From the NCBI RefSeq assembly GCF_011752525.1, contig NZ_VWXI01000013.1, forward strand, positions 62,001 to 126,000: a DNA stretch of 64,000 bases. The letters are read 5' to 3'. Positions 35,122 through 42,394 of this stretch are shown here, piece after piece. The notes beneath the pieces were generated by a model that worked only from the letters and a program-made list of their open reading frames with translations, was not told the origin of the DNA and searched no databases. The stretch's first letter is position 1, and each line of letters opens with the position of its first letter. Position numbers and translations under genes: made by a program. This DNA comes from Pantoea sp. Cy-639 (GTDB lineage Bacteria > Pseudomonadota > Gammaproteobacteria > Pseudomonadales > Pseudomonadaceae).

Positions 35122-35373
35122 ATGCAGATACAACCTGGCGTGTACCGGCATTACAAAGGCCCTGAGTACCGTGTTTTCAGTGCGGCGCGCCATTCCGAGA
35201 GTGAAGAGTGGATGGTGTTCTACCAGTGTCTGTACGGTGATTACAGCTTCTGGGTCAGGCCGCTTTCGATGTTCCAGGAATCGGTCGAGGTTGACGGCGA
35301 GCAGGTGCCACGCTTTGCTTTGGTCAAGGCCGAAGAATGCTTGCCTGAGCTGCACGGCAAGGCGCACGAGTGA
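35122..35373 (+). CDS. DUF1653 family protein, 83 aa
   Basis: The 83-aa product is a small single-domain DUF1653 protein: MQIQPGVYRHYKGPEYRVFS, then EEWMVFYQCLYGDYSFWVRPLSMF and the acidic end VDGEQVPRFALVKAEECL. The family has no established function; the fold is predicted to be a compact beta structure with many aromatic residues (YRHYKG, FYQ, FWVRP). I choose 35122 because GAGGGCGAGCGAC gives a usable SD; in-frame starts at 35071 and 35101 fall within or just after the fadA terminator. It stands between that terminator and the topA promoter. Confidence 0.88.
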   Translation: MQIQPGVYRHYKGPEYRVFSAARHSESEEWMVFYQCLYGDYSFWVRPLSMFQESVEVDGEQVPRFALVKAEECLPELHGKAHE

Positions 35374-35383
35374 TCGACCGCGC

Positions 35384-35412
35384 TTGACCTCGCTCTTTTG
35401 CCACTATATATA
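35384..35412 (+). promoter_or_regulatory. sigma-70 promoter of topA
   Basis: TTGACC (35384-35389), 17-bp spacer, TATATA (35407-35412). This is the best -35/-10 pair upstream of topA and leaves a leader of about 55 nt. The TATATATAG stretch is easily melted, which would suit supercoiling control, but that is inference. Confidence 0.75.
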
Positions 35413-35473
35413 GCGGTGCCGCGTCCGGCACCTGACGCGTTTTTCATCTTCAGATTCAGGAATACTCCGATCC

Positions 35474-38083
35474 ATGGGCAAATCGCTGGTCATTGTGGAA
35501 TCCCCGGCCAAGGCCAAGACCATCAACAAGTACCTGGGCAGCCAGTACGTGGTGAAGTCGAGTATCGGCCATATCCGAGACCTTCCCACCAGCGGTTCCG
35601 CCAGTGCGAGCAAGGAACCGGCGGCCAAGCGTGGCAAGGCTGCGGCCGAGGCACCGGCGCTGTCGCCGAAGGAAAAGGCCCGGCGCACCCTGGTGGCGCG
35701 CATGGGGGTCGACCCTGAGGCGGGCTGGAAAGCCAAGTACGAGATCCTTCCCGGCAAGGAGAAGGTGATCGAAGAGCTGCGCCGCCTGGCGAAAGACGCC
35801 GACACCATCTATCTCGCAACCGACTTGGACCGCGAAGGGGAAGCCATCGCCTGGCACCTGCGCGAAGCCATTGGCGGCGACGACAGTCGCTACAAGCGCG
35901 TGGTGTTCAACGAGATCACCAAGAAAGCCATCCAGGAAGCCTTCTCGCAGCCGGGCGAACTCGATATCGATCGGGTCAATGCCCAGCAGGCGCGTCGCTT
36001 CCTCGATCGCGTGGTTGGCTACATGGTTTCGCCGCTGCTGTGGGCCAAGATCGCCCGCGGCCTCTCCGCCGGCCGTGTGCAATCGGTGGCGGTGAAGCTG
36101 GTGGTCGAGCGTGAGCGCGAGATTCGAGCGTTCAATCCGGAAGAGTACTGGGAGGTCCACGCCGACCTGGGTACCACCAAGAACGCCAAGGTGCGTTTCG
36201 AGGTGGCGCGCGAGAAGGGTGAGGCCTTCAAGCCGCTCAACGAAGCCCAGGCCATGGCCGCGCTGGAGAAGCTCAAGTCGTCCAGCTACAGCGTCAGCAA
36301 GCGCGAGGACCGGCCGACCAGCAGCAAGCCTTCGGCGCCCTTCATCACCTCCACCCTGCAGCAGGCCGCGAGCAACCGCCTGGGCTTCGGGGTGAAGAAG
36401 ACCATGATGATGGCCCAGCGTCTGTACGAAGCGGGCTACATCACTTACATGCGTACCGACTCGACCAACCTGTCGACTGACGCGGTCGAGATGGCGCGCA
36501 GCTATATCGAGAGCGAATTCGGCAAGCAGTACCTGCCGGCCGCGCCGATCGTCTATGGCAGCAAGGAAGGCGCCCAGGAAGCGCACGAGGCGATCCGGCC
36601 GTCCGACGTCGCTACCCACCCGACCAAGCTCAGCGGCATGGAGCGGGACGCCGAGCGCCTGTACGAGCTGATCTGGCGCCAGTTCCTGGCCTGCCAGATG
36701 CCGCCGGCGCAGTACCTGTCCACCAGCGTCACCGTAGTGGCTGGCGACTTCGAGCTGCGCGCCAAGGGCCGTATCCTCAAGTTCGACGGTTACACCCGTG
36801 TCCTGCCGCAACAGAGCAAGCCGGGCGAGGACGACGTGCTGCCGGAAATGGCCCAGGGCGAGGCGCTCAAGCTGATCCAGCTCGACCCCAGCCAGCACTT
36901 CACCAAGCCGCCGGCGCGTTTCACCGAAGCGAGCCTGGTCAAGGAGATGGAAAAGCGTGGCATCGGTCGTCCATCGACCTATGCGGCGATCATCTCCACC
37001 ATCCAGGACCGCGGCTATGTGACCCTGCACAACCGTCGTTTCTACTCCGAGAAGATGGGCGATATCGTTACCGAGCGTTTGTCGGAGAGTTTCGCCAATC
37101 TGATGGACTACGGCTTTACCGCCGGCATGGAAGAGAACCTCGACGATGTGGCCCAGGGCGAGCGCGACTGGAAGAACGTGCTCGACGAGTTCTACGGCGA
37201 CTTCAGCAAGAAGTTGCTGACCGCCGAGTCCAGCGAGCACGGCATGCGTGCCAATCAGCCGACCCCGACCAACATTGCCTGTAAGGAATGCGGTCGCCCG
37301 ATGATGATCCGTACCGCTTCCACCGGTGTGTTCCTCGGTTGCTCGGGCTACAGCCTGCCGCCGAAGGAGCGTTGCAAGGCAACCGTGAACCTGGTGCCGG
37401 GTGACGAGATCGCAGCCGACGACGAGGGTGAGTCCGAGTCGCTGGTACTGCGTGGCAAGCACCGCTGCCCGATCTGCGCCACCGCGATGGATGCCTACTT
37501 GCTCGACGAGAAGCACAAGCTGCATATCTGCGGTAACAATCCAGATTGCGCAGGCTACGAGATCGAAGAAGGCAACTACCGTATCAAGGGTTACGAAGGG
37601 CCGAGCCTGGAGTGTGACAAGTGCGGCAGCGAGATGCAGCTCAAGACTGGCCGTTTCGGCAAGTTCTTCGGGTGCACCAATCCTGCATGCAAGAACACCC
37701 GCAAGCTGCTCAAGAGTGGCGAGGCAGCGCCACCGAAGATGGACAAGGTGGACATGCCGGAGCTCAAGTGCGAGAAGGTCGATGATACCTACGTGCTGCG
37801 TGATGGCGCTTCCGGGTTGTTCCTGGCTGCCAGCCAGTTCCCCAAGAACCGCGAGACCCGTGCGCCGCTGGTGCTGGAGATCGTGCCGCACAAGCATGAG
37901 ATCGATCCGAAGTACCACTTCCTCTGCGATGCGCCGCAGAAGGACCCTGAGGGTCGTCCGGCGGTGATTCGCTACAGCCGCAAGACCAAGGAGCAGTACG
38001 TGCAGTCCGAGGTCGATGGCAAGCCGACCGGCTGGAAGGCGTTCTACGACGGCAAGGCCTGGAAGGTCGAAGACAAGCGCTGA
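35474..38083 (+). CDS. topA: DNA topoisomerase I
   Basis: TopA relaxes negative supercoils through a transient 5'-phosphotyrosine link. The 869-aa product has the Toprim domain (KSLVIVESPAKAKTINKYLG, then TDLDREGEAIAWHL with the metal-binding Asp residues), the active-site Tyr in ITYMRTDSTNLS, RFTEASLVKEMEKRGIGRPSTYA, and C-terminal zinc ribbons with Cys pairs (CKECGRPM, CPICATAM, CDKCGSEM). Length is close to the E. coli enzyme. The start at 35474 (MGKSLVIVES) is conserved. A clear sigma-70 promoter lies upstream and a REP pair follows the stop. Confidence 0.98.
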   Translation: MGKSLVIVESPAKAKTINKYLGSQYVVKSSIGHIRDLPTSGSASASKEPAAKRGKAAAEAPALSPKEKARRTLVARMGVDPEAGWKAKYEILPGKEKVIEELRRLAKDADTIYLATDLDREGEAIAWHLREAIGGDDSRYKRVVFNEITKKAIQEAFSQPGELDIDRVNAQQARRFLDRVVGYMVSPLLWAKIARGLSAGRVQSVAVKLVVEREREIRAFNPEEYWEVHADLGTTKNAKVRFEVAREKGEAFKPLNEAQAMAALEKLKSSSYSVSKREDRPTSSKPSAPFITSTLQQAASNRLGFGVKKTMMMAQRLYEAGYITYMRTDSTNLSTDAVEMARSYIESEFGKQYLPAAPIVYGSKEGAQEAHEAIRPSDVATHPTKLSGMERDAERLYELIWRQFLACQMPPAQYLSTSVTVVAGDFELRAKGRILKFDGYTRVLPQQSKPGEDDVLPEMAQGEALKLIQLDPSQHFTKPPARFTEASLVKEMEKRGIGRPSTYAAIISTIQDRGYVTLHNRRFYSEKMGDIVTERLSESFANLMDYGFTAGMEENLDDVAQGERDWKNVLDEFYGDFSKKLLTAESSEHGMRANQPTPTNIACKECGRPMMIRTASTGVFLGCSGYSLPPKERCKATVNLVPGDEIAADDEGESESLVLRGKHRCPICATAMDAYLLDEKHKLHICGNNPDCAGYEIEEGNYRIKGYEGPSLECDKCGSEMQLKTGRFGKFFGCTNPACKNTRKLLKSGEAAPPKMDKVDMPELKCEKVDDTYVLRDGASGLFLAASQFPKNRETRAPLVLEIVPHKHEIDPKYHFLCDAPQKDPEGRPAVIRYSRKTKEQYVQSEVDGKPTGWKAFYDGKAWKVEDKR

Positions 38084-38098
38084 TCCGGGTTTCTGCCT

Positions 38099-38164
38099 AT
38101 CGCGGGGCAAGCTCGCTTCCACAGGTTCTATCTGGAGCCAGTGGGGGCGGACTTGCCCCGCGAT
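38099..38164. repeat. REP palindrome pair after topA
   Basis: Left arm ATCGCGGGGCAAGCTCGCTT (from 38099) and right arm GGGCGGACTTGCCCCGCGAT (to 38164) in inverted orientation. Unlike most REPs here it lies between co-directional genes (topA and the DUF6586 gene). Confidence 0.87.
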
Positions 38165-38240
38165 CGTTTGTGCTTGCGGTAATGTCGGGCAATCCCCGAC
38201 ACTGCGTCATCGCCTTGTTGCCTATGGGAGGTCATTGCGC

Positions 38241-38762
38241 ATGACCCAGGAACTCTACACCCGCACCAATCAGAAACTGTTCTTTGCCGGTCTCGCGCTG
38301 GAGTCCATGGCCAAGGCTGGCGCAAGTGGGGCGATGAACGCCCAGGGCCTGGTGCAGGCCGAGCGTGAGTCGGCACTGTTCCACCTGTATGGCGCGCTGC
38401 TGGGGCTTTGCCACGAGATCGCCGGTTTCTACCGCCTGCCGCAGGCGAGTGCGCCACGTGCGGAGCTGTTGCTCGACGACGAGACGCTGCAGAGCGTGGC
38501 GATCCCGGAAATGGCAGAGATGCTCGAGTTGGCCCGCCAACCGGAAACCTGGCTGGCCCGTCTGCTCAGTGCTTATGCCGATTTGTTCCTACCGCCGGTC
38601 GCAAGGAAAGTCGCCAAAGCCGATGTCACCCAGCCGCTGATTCAGGCTGTGAACCTGGATGAAACCGAGTCGGTGGCGCTTTCCCGCGAGGAGCTCGAGG
38701 CCTGGCGGCAGGACCTCAAGGGGTTGGTGAGACGATTCCGCGAAGCGTTGAGTGAGTGCTGA
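38241..38762 (+). CDS. DUF6586 family protein, 173 aa
   Basis: The 173-aa product is all-helical, without signal peptide or membrane segments: MTQELYTRTNQKLFFAGLAL, ALFHLYGALLGLCHEIAGFYRLP, MAEMLELARQPETWLARLL, and a C-terminal VALSREELEAWRQDLKGLVRRFREAL. I recognise it as a family typical of Pseudomonas located downstream of topA; its function is unknown. The start at 38241 has CTATGGGAGG spaced eight bases upstream. It is followed 51 bp later by another small unknown and then the convergent sulA-lexA pair. Confidence 0.85.
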   Translation: MTQELYTRTNQKLFFAGLALESMAKAGASGAMNAQGLVQAERESALFHLYGALLGLCHEIAGFYRLPQASAPRAELLLDDETLQSVAIPEMAEMLELARQPETWLARLLSAYADLFLPPVARKVAKADVTQPLIQAVNLDETESVALSREELEAWRQDLKGLVRRFREALSEC

Positions 38763-38813
38763 CAACATCTGCGGCTGGTACAATGCCGGCCTTTCGTGAA
38801 AAGCAGGCCCTAT

Positions 38814-39047
38814 ATGTCAACGTCCTTTCTAGAAATTGTCGAGTTGCCGGATGGTCGGATCGAACTGCGTCGAGCCGAAGATGAAGGTTCCCTGGTGACC
38901 CTGGATTTCTCCGAGGATGCCAAGGCATTCCTGCAAGGACAGCATGTGGAGGTGGCCAAGGCCATGCTCAGCGTTGGGGTGCAGATGGCTGGGCGTCTCG
39001 TGGAAGGCGAGCTCGAGCATGACGAGGGGCCGCGAGTCCTGCACTGA
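38814..39047 (+). CDS. small conserved protein of unknown function, 77 aa
   Basis: The 77-aa acidic product begins MSTSFLEIVELPDGRIELRRAE and continues DEGSLVTLDFSEDAKAFLQG, then a helix QHVEVAKAMLSVGVQMAGRLV and an acidic tail ELEHDEGPRVLH. The first half looks like a short beta-hairpin domain and the second a helix. No known catalytic motif, signal peptide or Cys is present. The gene order topA, helical protein, this gene, sulA is conserved in Pseudomonas as I recall. I do not know its function. The in-frame ATG at 38796 is a possible alternative start, but 38814 gives the better-looking N-terminus. Confidence 0.85.
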   Translation: MSTSFLEIVELPDGRIELRRAEDEGSLVTLDFSEDAKAFLQGQHVEVAKAMLSVGVQMAGRLVEGELEHDEGPRVLH

Positions 39048-39098
39048 CCCTGGGCCGGGGTATTTTACGGCGAGCAGCTAACAGGCAAAGCCTGGACA

Positions 39099-39575
39099 TC
39101 AGCCGAGGCGGATGTTCAGGCTTTGTGCGTTTCCGAGGGCTGCGGCGCGCAGCAGTTGCTGGCGCGTGTTGTTGTTGACGTTGCCCAGCCAGCTGACCAC
39201 GGTATGGCTGCGGCCCAGGCGCAGGGCCTCGCAGGCCAGTTGCAGGGCGGTCTGCCGACCGCTTGGCTGCAGCAGCAGGATGCGCTCGCGGTTCAGGCCG
39301 GCATCGCGTAGCCAGGTCTGGGTCAGGCTGCCTGGTGGTGCGATGAGGGTAAGCCAGCGATTGTCGTCTTCTTCGCTGAGTTCACGCAGGATCGGCGCCA
39401 GCAGGCTCTGACAGTGACCGGGCGCGCCGCGCAAGGCCAGCTCGCTGAACAGTTCGGGCTGTTGCTTGCGAGGTTGCTCGCTGGCCTTGAGTCCTGGCAG
39501 TACCGGTTGTGCGAGGAAGGCCTCGAACAGCGGGAGCTGGGCTGGCGACGGTGAGGCATGAGTGAACGGCTGCAT
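39099..39575 (-). CDS. sulA: SOS cell division inhibitor SulA
   Basis: SulA binds FtsZ and blocks septation during the SOS response. The 158-aa product has the family layout: a variable N-terminus (MQPFTHASPSPAQLPLFEAF), then ELALRGAPGHCQSLLAPILRELSEEDD, RWLTLIAPPGSLTQTWLRDAGLN and the HTVVSWLGNVNNNTRQQLL segment. Its start is 13 bp after the lexA stop on the same strand, so it is co-transcribed with lexA from the two LexA boxes upstream of lexA rather than from its own promoter. This lexA-sulA operon is a Pseudomonas feature and differs from E. coli, where sulA is separate. Confidence 0.93.
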   Translation of the reverse strand: MQPFTHASPSPAQLPLFEAFLAQPVLPGLKASEQPRKQQPELFSELALRGAPGHCQSLLAPILRELSEEDDNRWLTLIAPPGSLTQTWLRDAGLNRERILLLQPSGRQTALQLACEALRLGRSHTVVSWLGNVNNNTRQQLLRAAALGNAQSLNIRLG

Positions 39576-39588
39576 GAGACCTCCTGGG

Positions 39589-40197
39589 TCAGCGGCGCAG
39601 GACGCCGACGCTCAAGCCCTCGATCACCAGCTCCTGTTCCTTCAGGTCGACTTCGATAGGGGCGAATTCGGGGTTTTCGGCGAGCAGCCAGACCTTGCTG
39701 CCCTCGCGCTTGAAACGCTTGACGGTGACTTCATCACCGATCCGGGCGACTACCACCTGGCCATTGCGGGCCTCGCGGGTGGTGTGCACGGCCAGCAGGT
39801 CGCCGTCGAAGATGCCGATGTCCTTCATGCTCATGCCGTGCACGCGCAGCAGGTAGTCGGCGCGGGGATGGAAGAAGGCCGGGTTGATGTTGCAGGATTC
39901 CTCGATGTGCTGCTCGGCGAGAATTGGTGCACCCGCAGCGACGCGACCGATGATGGGCAGGCCGTTGTCCTCGCTCTTGGCTTCATGGCCGGGGATGCGG
40001 ATGCCGCGCGAGGCGCCAGGGGTCATCTCGATGGCGCCCTTGCGGGCCAGGGCCTTGAGATGCTCCTCGGCGGCGTTGGGCGACTTGAAGCCCAGCTCCT
40101 GGGCGATCTCGGCGCGGGTCGGCGGAAAACCGTTGTCGTCGAGGCAGCGTTTGATGAAAGCCAGAATCTCGGCTTGGCGTGGCGTCAGTTTCAGCAT
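39589..40197 (-). CDS. lexA: SOS repressor LexA
   Basis: LexA represses SOS genes and is inactivated by RecA-stimulated self-cleavage. The 202-aa product has an N-terminal winged HTH (LTPRQAEILAFIKRCLDDNG, FPPTRAEIAQELG), the cleavage site A88-G89 in GRVAAGAP, and the catalytic dyad S123 (HGMSMKDIGIFDGD) and K160 (EVTVKRFKREG). All are offset by +4 from E. coli, the expected difference. P. putida-group genomes often carry a second lexA; this is the one next to sulA. Two LexA boxes 11 and 30 bp upstream indicate autoregulation. Confidence 0.98.
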   Translation of the reverse strand: MLKLTPRQAEILAFIKRCLDDNGFPPTRAEIAQELGFKSPNAAEEHLKALARKGAIEMTPGASRGIRIPGHEAKSEDNGLPIIGRVAAGAPILAEQHIEESCNINPAFFHPRADYLLRVHGMSMKDIGIFDGDLLAVHTTREARNGQVVVARIGDEVTVKRFKREGSKVWLLAENPEFAPIEVDLKEQELVIEGLSVGVLRR

Positions 40198-40208
40198 GGG
40201 CGAGGGCT

Positions 40209-40224
40209 CTGTCTTTTTATACAG
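40209..40224 (-). promoter_or_regulatory. LexA box 1
   Basis: CTGTCTTTTTATACAG, a CTG-N10-CAG site 11 bp upstream of the lexA start. It would block transcription or escape at the lexA-sulA promoter. Confidence 0.9.
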
Positions 40225-40227
40225 TGA

Positions 40228-40243
40228 CTGGGATTATATACAG
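40228..40243 (-). promoter_or_regulatory. LexA box 2
   Basis: CTGGGATTATATACAG, a second CTG-N10-CAG site 3 bp from box 1. Its AT-rich centre also contains a TATA-like -10 on either strand. Confidence 0.9.
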
Positions 40244-40357
40244 TGCGAAGCCCGCTGCAAGCCACTCGTTGCAAGAAATCGCAGGCATCGGGCGGATCTT
40301 GTCGCTTGCGGCTTGTGGCGTGGCACTTTTAAATGGCGACCGGCCAGTCACTCGACC

Positions 40358-40386
40358 TTGACATGAGCAGGTCTGAAACGTATGTT
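40358..40386 (+). promoter_or_regulatory. sigma-70 promoter of psrA
   Basis: TTGACA (40358-40363), exactly 17 bp, TATGTT (40381-40386). The -10 element lies inside the first PsrA palindrome, so bound PsrA would exclude RNA polymerase. Confidence 0.8.
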
Positions 40387-40401
40387 TCAAACAACTGTTT
40401 G
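40375..40401. promoter_or_regulatory. two overlapping PsrA operators
   Basis: GAAACGTATGTTTC (40375-40388) and CAAACAACTGTTTG (40388-40401) are both exact palindromes of the PsrA form (G/C)AAAC-N4-GTTT(G/C) and share base 40388. They overlap the psrA -10 and start region, giving strong autorepression. Confidence 0.9.
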
Positions 40402-40416
40402 TCAGGCGGAGTAGTC

Positions 40417-41121
40417 ATGGCCCAATCGGAAACCGTTGAACGCATCCTCGATGCGGCGGAGCAGCTGTTCGCGGAGCGCGGGTTCGCGGAAACCTCGTTG
40501 CGCCTGATCACCAGCAAGGCCGGGGTCAACCTGGCGGCGGTGAACTACCATTTCGGCTCCAAGAAGGCCCTGATTCAGGCGGTCTTCTCGCGTTTCCTCG
40601 GCCCTTTCTGCGCCAGCCTCGAGCGTGAACTGGAGCGCCGCCAGGCGCGTCCCGAGCAGAAGGCCAGCCTTGAAGAGCTGCTGGAGATGCTGGTCGAACA
40701 GGCGCTTGCGGTGCAGCCGCGCAGCAACAATGACCTGTCGATCTTCATGCGTCTGCTGGGCCTGGCCTTCAGCCAGAGCCAGGGGCACCTGCGGCGTTAT
40801 CTGGAAGACATGTACGGCAAGGTGTTCCGTCGCTACATGCTGCTGGTCAACGAAGCCGCGCCGAACATCCCGCCGCTGGAGCTGTTCTGGCGTGTGCACT
40901 TCATGTTGGGCGCCGCAGCCTTCAGCATGTCGGGGATCAAGGCTCTGCGCGCCATCGCCGAGACCGACTTCGGCATCAATACCTCGATCGAGCAGGTGAT
41001 GCGCCTGATGGTGCCGTTCCTGGCCGCCGGCATGCGCGCCGACAGCGGCGTCACCGACGCAGCCATGGCTGCAGCCCAATTGCGTCCGCGCAGCAAGACC
41101 AGCATCCCCGCCAAGGTCTGA
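40417..41121 (+). CDS. psrA: TetR-family regulator PsrA
   Basis: PsrA is a fatty-acid-responsive TetR-type regulator that represses itself and fadBA and activates rpoS in pseudomonads. The 234-aa product has an N-terminal HTH (TVERILDAAEQLFAERGFAE, TSLRLITSKAGVNLAAVNYHF) and an all-helical ligand domain with a Met-rich segment (MRLLGLAFSQSQGHLRRYLEDMYG). The start at 40417 has GGCGGAGTAGTC upstream. Two exact PsrA palindromes overlap its promoter. It is divergent from lexA across 219 bp, and its fadBA target lies 5.4 kb away in this window. Confidence 0.96.
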   Translation: MAQSETVERILDAAEQLFAERGFAETSLRLITSKAGVNLAAVNYHFGSKKALIQAVFSRFLGPFCASLERELERRQARPEQKASLEELLEMLVEQALAVQPRSNNDLSIFMRLLGLAFSQSQGHLRRYLEDMYGKVFRRYMLLVNEAAPNIPPLELFWRVHFMLGAAAFSMSGIKALRAIAETDFGINTSIEQVMRLMVPFLAAGMRADSGVTDAAMAAAQLRPRSKTSIPAKV

Positions 41122-41277
41122 GCACTGGGCGAGGCAGGGCGCTTCGGCTAAGCTAGCGCCCATGCCTGACACCCCGCGCCGTGCGCTCTGCCGGCAAGTC
41201 TCCCGTCACACTGAACCATTGGGCCTGCTGCGGTCCGATGACAGGGTGCGCCCTGGAAATGCAATGAAGGACTCTCT

Positions 41278-42288
41278 ATGACTGCCCGCCTGCAAGGCTC
41301 CCTGATGGTGGATATCGCCGGAAAATGGCTGACCGCCGAGGACCGCCATCTGCTGCGCCAGCCCGAAGTGGCCGGCCTGATCATCTTCGCCCGCAACATC
41401 GACAGTCCGCGCCAGGTGCGTGAGCTGTGCGCGTCGATTCGGGCTATTCGCCCTGATCTGATCCTTGCCGTCGACCAGGAGGGCGGGCGGGTCCAGCGCT
41501 TGCGCCAGGGTTTCGTCCGCTTGCCGGCGATGCGTGCGATCGCGGACAACGCCAATGCCGAATACCTCGCCGAGCAGTGCGGTTGGTTGATGGCCACCGA
41601 AGTGCTGGCCGTGGGCCTGGACTTGAGCTTCGCCCCCGTGCTCGACCTCGACCATCAGCGCAGTGCAGTGGTCGGCAGCCGGGCCTTCGAGGGTGATCCT
41701 GAGCGGGCCACCCAGCTGGCGGGGGCCTTCATTCGTGGCATGAGTGCCGCTGGGATGGCCGCTTGCGGCAAGCACTTCCCCGGCCATGGCTGGGCCGAGG
41801 CCGACTCCCATGTCGCCATTCCGGTGGACGAGCGCAGCCTGGAGCAGTTGCGCGCCGCCGACCTGGTGCCGTTCGGCCGGCTTGGACGCCAACTGGCGGC
41901 GGTAATGCCGGCGCATGTCATCTATCCGCAGGTTGACAATCAGCCGGCCGGTTTCTCCCGGCGTTGGCTGCAGGACATCCTGCGTGGTGAACTGGGCTTC
42001 GACGGGGTGATCTTCAGTGATGACCTGTCGATGGCTGGCGCGCATGTGGTGGGTGATGCCGCCAGCCGTATCGAGGCGGCGCTGAGCGCTGGCTGCGACA
42101 TGGGCCTGGTGTGCAACGACCGGGCGGCGGCCGAGCTGGCCCTGAGTGCGGCGCAACGGATGAAGGTCGCGCCGTCGCCGCGGATCGCGCGGATGCGCGG
42201 GCAGGGCTTCGCCCGTACCGACTACCGTCAGCAGCCGCGCTGGCTGGAGGCGCTGCGTGCGCTGAAGGATGCCCAGCTGGTCGACTGA
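41278..42288 (+). CDS. nagZ: beta-N-acetylhexosaminidase NagZ
   Basis: NagZ is a cytoplasmic GH3 enzyme that removes GlcNAc from imported 1,6-anhydro-muropeptides in cell-wall recycling, a step linked to AmpC beta-lactamase induction. The 336-aa product has the GH3 signature VDQEGGRVQRLRQGF, the catalytic His in CGKHFPGHGWAEADSH and the nucleophile Asp in FDGVIFSDDLSMAGAH. Length is normal for the proteobacterial single-domain enzyme. The start at 41278 follows GAAGGACTCTCT. It lies 156 bp after psrA, on the same strand, and ends at a convergent palindrome. Confidence 0.96.
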   Translation: MTARLQGSLMVDIAGKWLTAEDRHLLRQPEVAGLIIFARNIDSPRQVRELCASIRAIRPDLILAVDQEGGRVQRLRQGFVRLPAMRAIADNANAEYLAEQCGWLMATEVLAVGLDLSFAPVLDLDHQRSAVVGSRAFEGDPERATQLAGAFIRGMSAAGMAACGKHFPGHGWAEADSHVAIPVDERSLEQLRAADLVPFGRLGRQLAAVMPAHVIYPQVDNQPAGFSRRWLQDILRGELGFDGVIFSDDLSMAGAHVVGDAASRIEAALSAGCDMGLVCNDRAAAELALSAAQRMKVAPSPRIARMRGQGFARTDYRQQPRWLEALRALKDAQLVD

Positions 42289-42304
42289 CCAGCGCTGGCC
42301 TCAT

Positions 42305-42378
42305 CGCAGGCTTCGCCAGCTCCCATAGGGGGGGCGTATGCCGCATTGATATCCCTGTGGGAGCTGGCGAAGCCTGCG
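42305..42378. repeat. second-family extragenic palindrome between nagZ and helicase gene
   Basis: CGCAGGCTTCGCCAGCTCCCA (42305-42325) is exactly inverted at 42358-42378, a perfect 21-bp pair. The core CAGGCTTCGCCAGCTCCC differs from the GGGGCAAGCCCGCTCCC type used elsewhere here. Confidence 0.88.
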
Positions 42379-42394
42379 ACGAACCCGCTGCGGA

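Noticed and set aside
35456..38122. An 888-codon minus-strand frame opposite topA
   Set aside because: Antisense shadow; covers topA end to end and has no promoter or SD.
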